A DNA stretch of 17,447 bases, from NCBI GenBank assembly GCA_027578815.1, contig JANBTH010000434.1, forward strand, positions 1 to 17,447, read 5' to 3'. This document shows, piece by piece, positions 16,358 to 17,447 of this stretch. Both the position numbers and the translations under genes were made by a program. The notes under the pieces are model-generated. The model was not told the origin of the DNA. It made no database searches and saw only the letters and a list, made by a program, of their open reading frames with translations. Numbering within the stretch: position 1 is the first letter of the stretch; every line of letters starts with the position of its first letter. Source of the stretch: Coemansia sp. RSA 1804 (Eukaryota > Kickxellomycota > Kickxellomycetes > Kickxellales > Kickxellaceae).

Positions 16358-16842
16358 ATTACTCTCTAGCCTGCTGTGCCTTCCTCGTTACTGCAACGCC
16401 CACTGCTACGTTTCCAGAAAGACTGAAAACAGGAAAAAGAAAAGTTAATGGTGCCGTAAACCAAAATATACAAGCAAAGTAGCAAAACCAGAAAAAACTA
16501 AACAAATGCCAAGAGAACAAGAAAGAAAGAAAAAAGATCAGTGCAACATGGAAATTGTCGCAGAGACAAAATAATGTGATTTTCTCACTTTGGTCGCCCA
16601 GGAAAAATTGCCATGCAGGAGCATGCACGTGATATTATCCATCTCAAGTAGCACTGGAGATTCATTGATGTGCCGCCGCCGCACTACACCTCCTCCTAGT
16701 CGATATCTTGAGGAAAGGCGATTCTGGATGAAGAAATCCCTCTTTGTCTATCCTCGTTCTAATCTTTTTCTCTTTTTCTTTTTCTTCTCTGTTTATTTTT
16801 CAGACCCTATTTTCTACATTATCAACAACTACAAGAAGAACA
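16358..16842. promoter_or_regulatory. Divergent intergenic region, VPS25 / PHS1
   Basis: These 485 bases separate two head-to-head genes. The PHS1 side has a pyrimidine-rich tract at about 16765-16800 ending in TTTTTCAG at 16803, which could be the acceptor of a 5'UTR intron, but I see no strong donor. The central part is A-rich on the plus strand (about 16425-16540). No gene inside is supported. Confidence 0.5.
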
Positions 16843-17447
16843 ATGGCAAAGAGTAGCAAGAAGGAGGACGCTGGGGCAGTGACAGCGTACCTGGTGGCCT
16901 ACAACGCAGCATCGTTTGTCGGCTGGGCGTATGTACTGGCAAAGACAGCACTGTACGTGGCAACCAACGGCGTCACCAGACTGGACGGGCTGTTTGCGGA
17001 GATTGGATACCCGCTGATATACGTGCAAACGGGAGCAGCGCTGGAGGTTCTGCATGCGGTGGTAGGGATTGTGCGGTCGAGCCCGGTGACAGTGATGCTG
17101 CAGGTGTACTCGCGACTCCTCCTAGTGTGGGGCACGCTGTATCCGTTCGACTACCCCGAGATCCGGGCATCCTACGGGTTCCTACTCATGGTCGTTGCGT
17201 GGTCGGTCACCGAATGCGTGCGGTACAGCCATTACACGCTCGGACTGCTCAATATCGAGTCCTCCGTGCTGCTGTATCTGCGCTACACCCTGTTTTATGT
17301 CCTGTATCCGGCGGGTGTGTCTGGCGAGCTGCTGGAAATGTGGGCCGCTCTGCCGCATGCTGGCGCTATTCATCCCGCACTCAAGGGCTTTTTGCTGCTC
17401 AACATGGCTAACTACCCGCCTGTTCTGTACAAGCTCTACACGCATAT
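16843..17447 (+). CDS. PHS1: Very-long-chain 3-hydroxyacyl-CoA dehydratase Phs1/HACD (3'-truncated by window edge)
   Basis: The frame is open from ATG 16843 to the right edge, 201 residues, and yeast Phs1 has 217, so little is missing. It catalyses the third step of the ER fatty acid elongation cycle, dehydrating 3-hydroxyacyl-CoA to trans-2-enoyl-CoA for sphingolipid and VLCFA synthesis. The hydrophobic multipass pattern is typical. Family motifs are YNAASFVGW, QTGAALEVLHAVVGIVRSSP, SRLLLVWG, WSVTECVRYSHY and LRYTLFYVLYPAGVSGE. The last carries the catalytic pair Y155 and E162, spaced as in yeast Y149/E156. The start ACAATGGC is the first ATG of the frame after a CT-rich leader. The usual C-terminal Lys-rich ER retrieval signal would lie past the edge. 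Head-to-head with VPS25. The call is very secure. Confidence 0.95.
   Translation, partial: MAKSSKKEDAGAVTAYLVAYNAASFVGWAYVLAKTALYVATNGVTRLDGLFAEIGYPLIYVQTGAALEVLHAVVGIVRSSPVTVMLQVYSRLLLVWGTLYPFDYPEIRASYGFLLMVVAWSVTECVRYSHYTLGLLNIESSVLLYLRYTLFYVLYPAGVSGELLEMWAALPHAGAIHPALKGFLLLNMANYPPVLYKLYTH

Noticed and set aside
16215..16448. Plus-strand frame rich in Ala/Val across VPS25 exon 1
   Set aside because: It is the complement of the Thr/Ala-rich VPS25 leader; the minus-strand reading carries the conserved PPFF motif.

Overview
The window looks like ordinary, gene-dense, intron-poor nuclear DNA of a fungus. It holds ten protein-coding genes on both strands, separated by a few hundred bases of AT-rich DNA with pyrimidine tracts. 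Coding genes are mostly uninterrupted, and the introns I can place are short (about 60-290 nt) with GTAAGC/GTAAAG/GTATGT donors and TAG/CAG acceptors. The gene set (GH63 ER glucosidase I, Siz/PIAS ligase, Phs1, Bud22, Vps25) fits a fungus. The presence of PUS10 and an ALKBH7-type dioxygenase, which budding yeast lacks, points to an early-diverging (zygomycete-grade) fungus. That placement is inference. I see no mobile element, CRISPR array, rRNA or tRNA gene.

Layout, left to right: (1) PUS10 tRNA pseudouridine synthase (-, cut by the left edge); (2) a UCH-L3/Yuh1-type ubiquitin hydrolase (+), head-to-head with PUS10; (3) a 1-Cys (PRDX6-type) peroxiredoxin (+); (4) ER mannosyl-oligosaccharide glucosidase I (-), convergent with the peroxiredoxin; (5, 6) two tandem Bud22/SRFBP1-family genes (+), the first lacking the C-terminal Bud22 signature; (7) a Siz/PIAS SUMO E3 ligase (+) with a likely 8-codon first exon; (8) an ALKBH7-like mitochondrial 2OG-Fe(II) oxygenase (+); (9) eIF5A (-), convergent with gene 8 and probably carrying a 5'UTR intron; (10) VPS25 of ESCRT-II (-), for which I place a first exon and a 138-nt intron; (11) PHS1 3-hydroxyacyl-CoA dehydratase (+, cut by the right edge), head-to-head with VPS25. 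Counting both Bud22 copies there are eleven loci.

The genes are housekeeping functions (tRNA modification, ubiquitin/SUMO, redox, ER glycoprotein processing, ribosome biogenesis, translation, endosomal sorting, very-long-chain fatty acid synthesis). They do not form one pathway or a cluster. The points most worth a second look are the tandem Bud22 pair with one constrained but truncated copy, the splice structures that simple open-frame reading misses (VPS25, the SUMO ligase, eIF5A), an intron-like segment at the start of the PINIT domain, and the animal-like genes PUS10 and ALKBH7 in a fungal context. I did not find a convincing undescribed multi-gene system.
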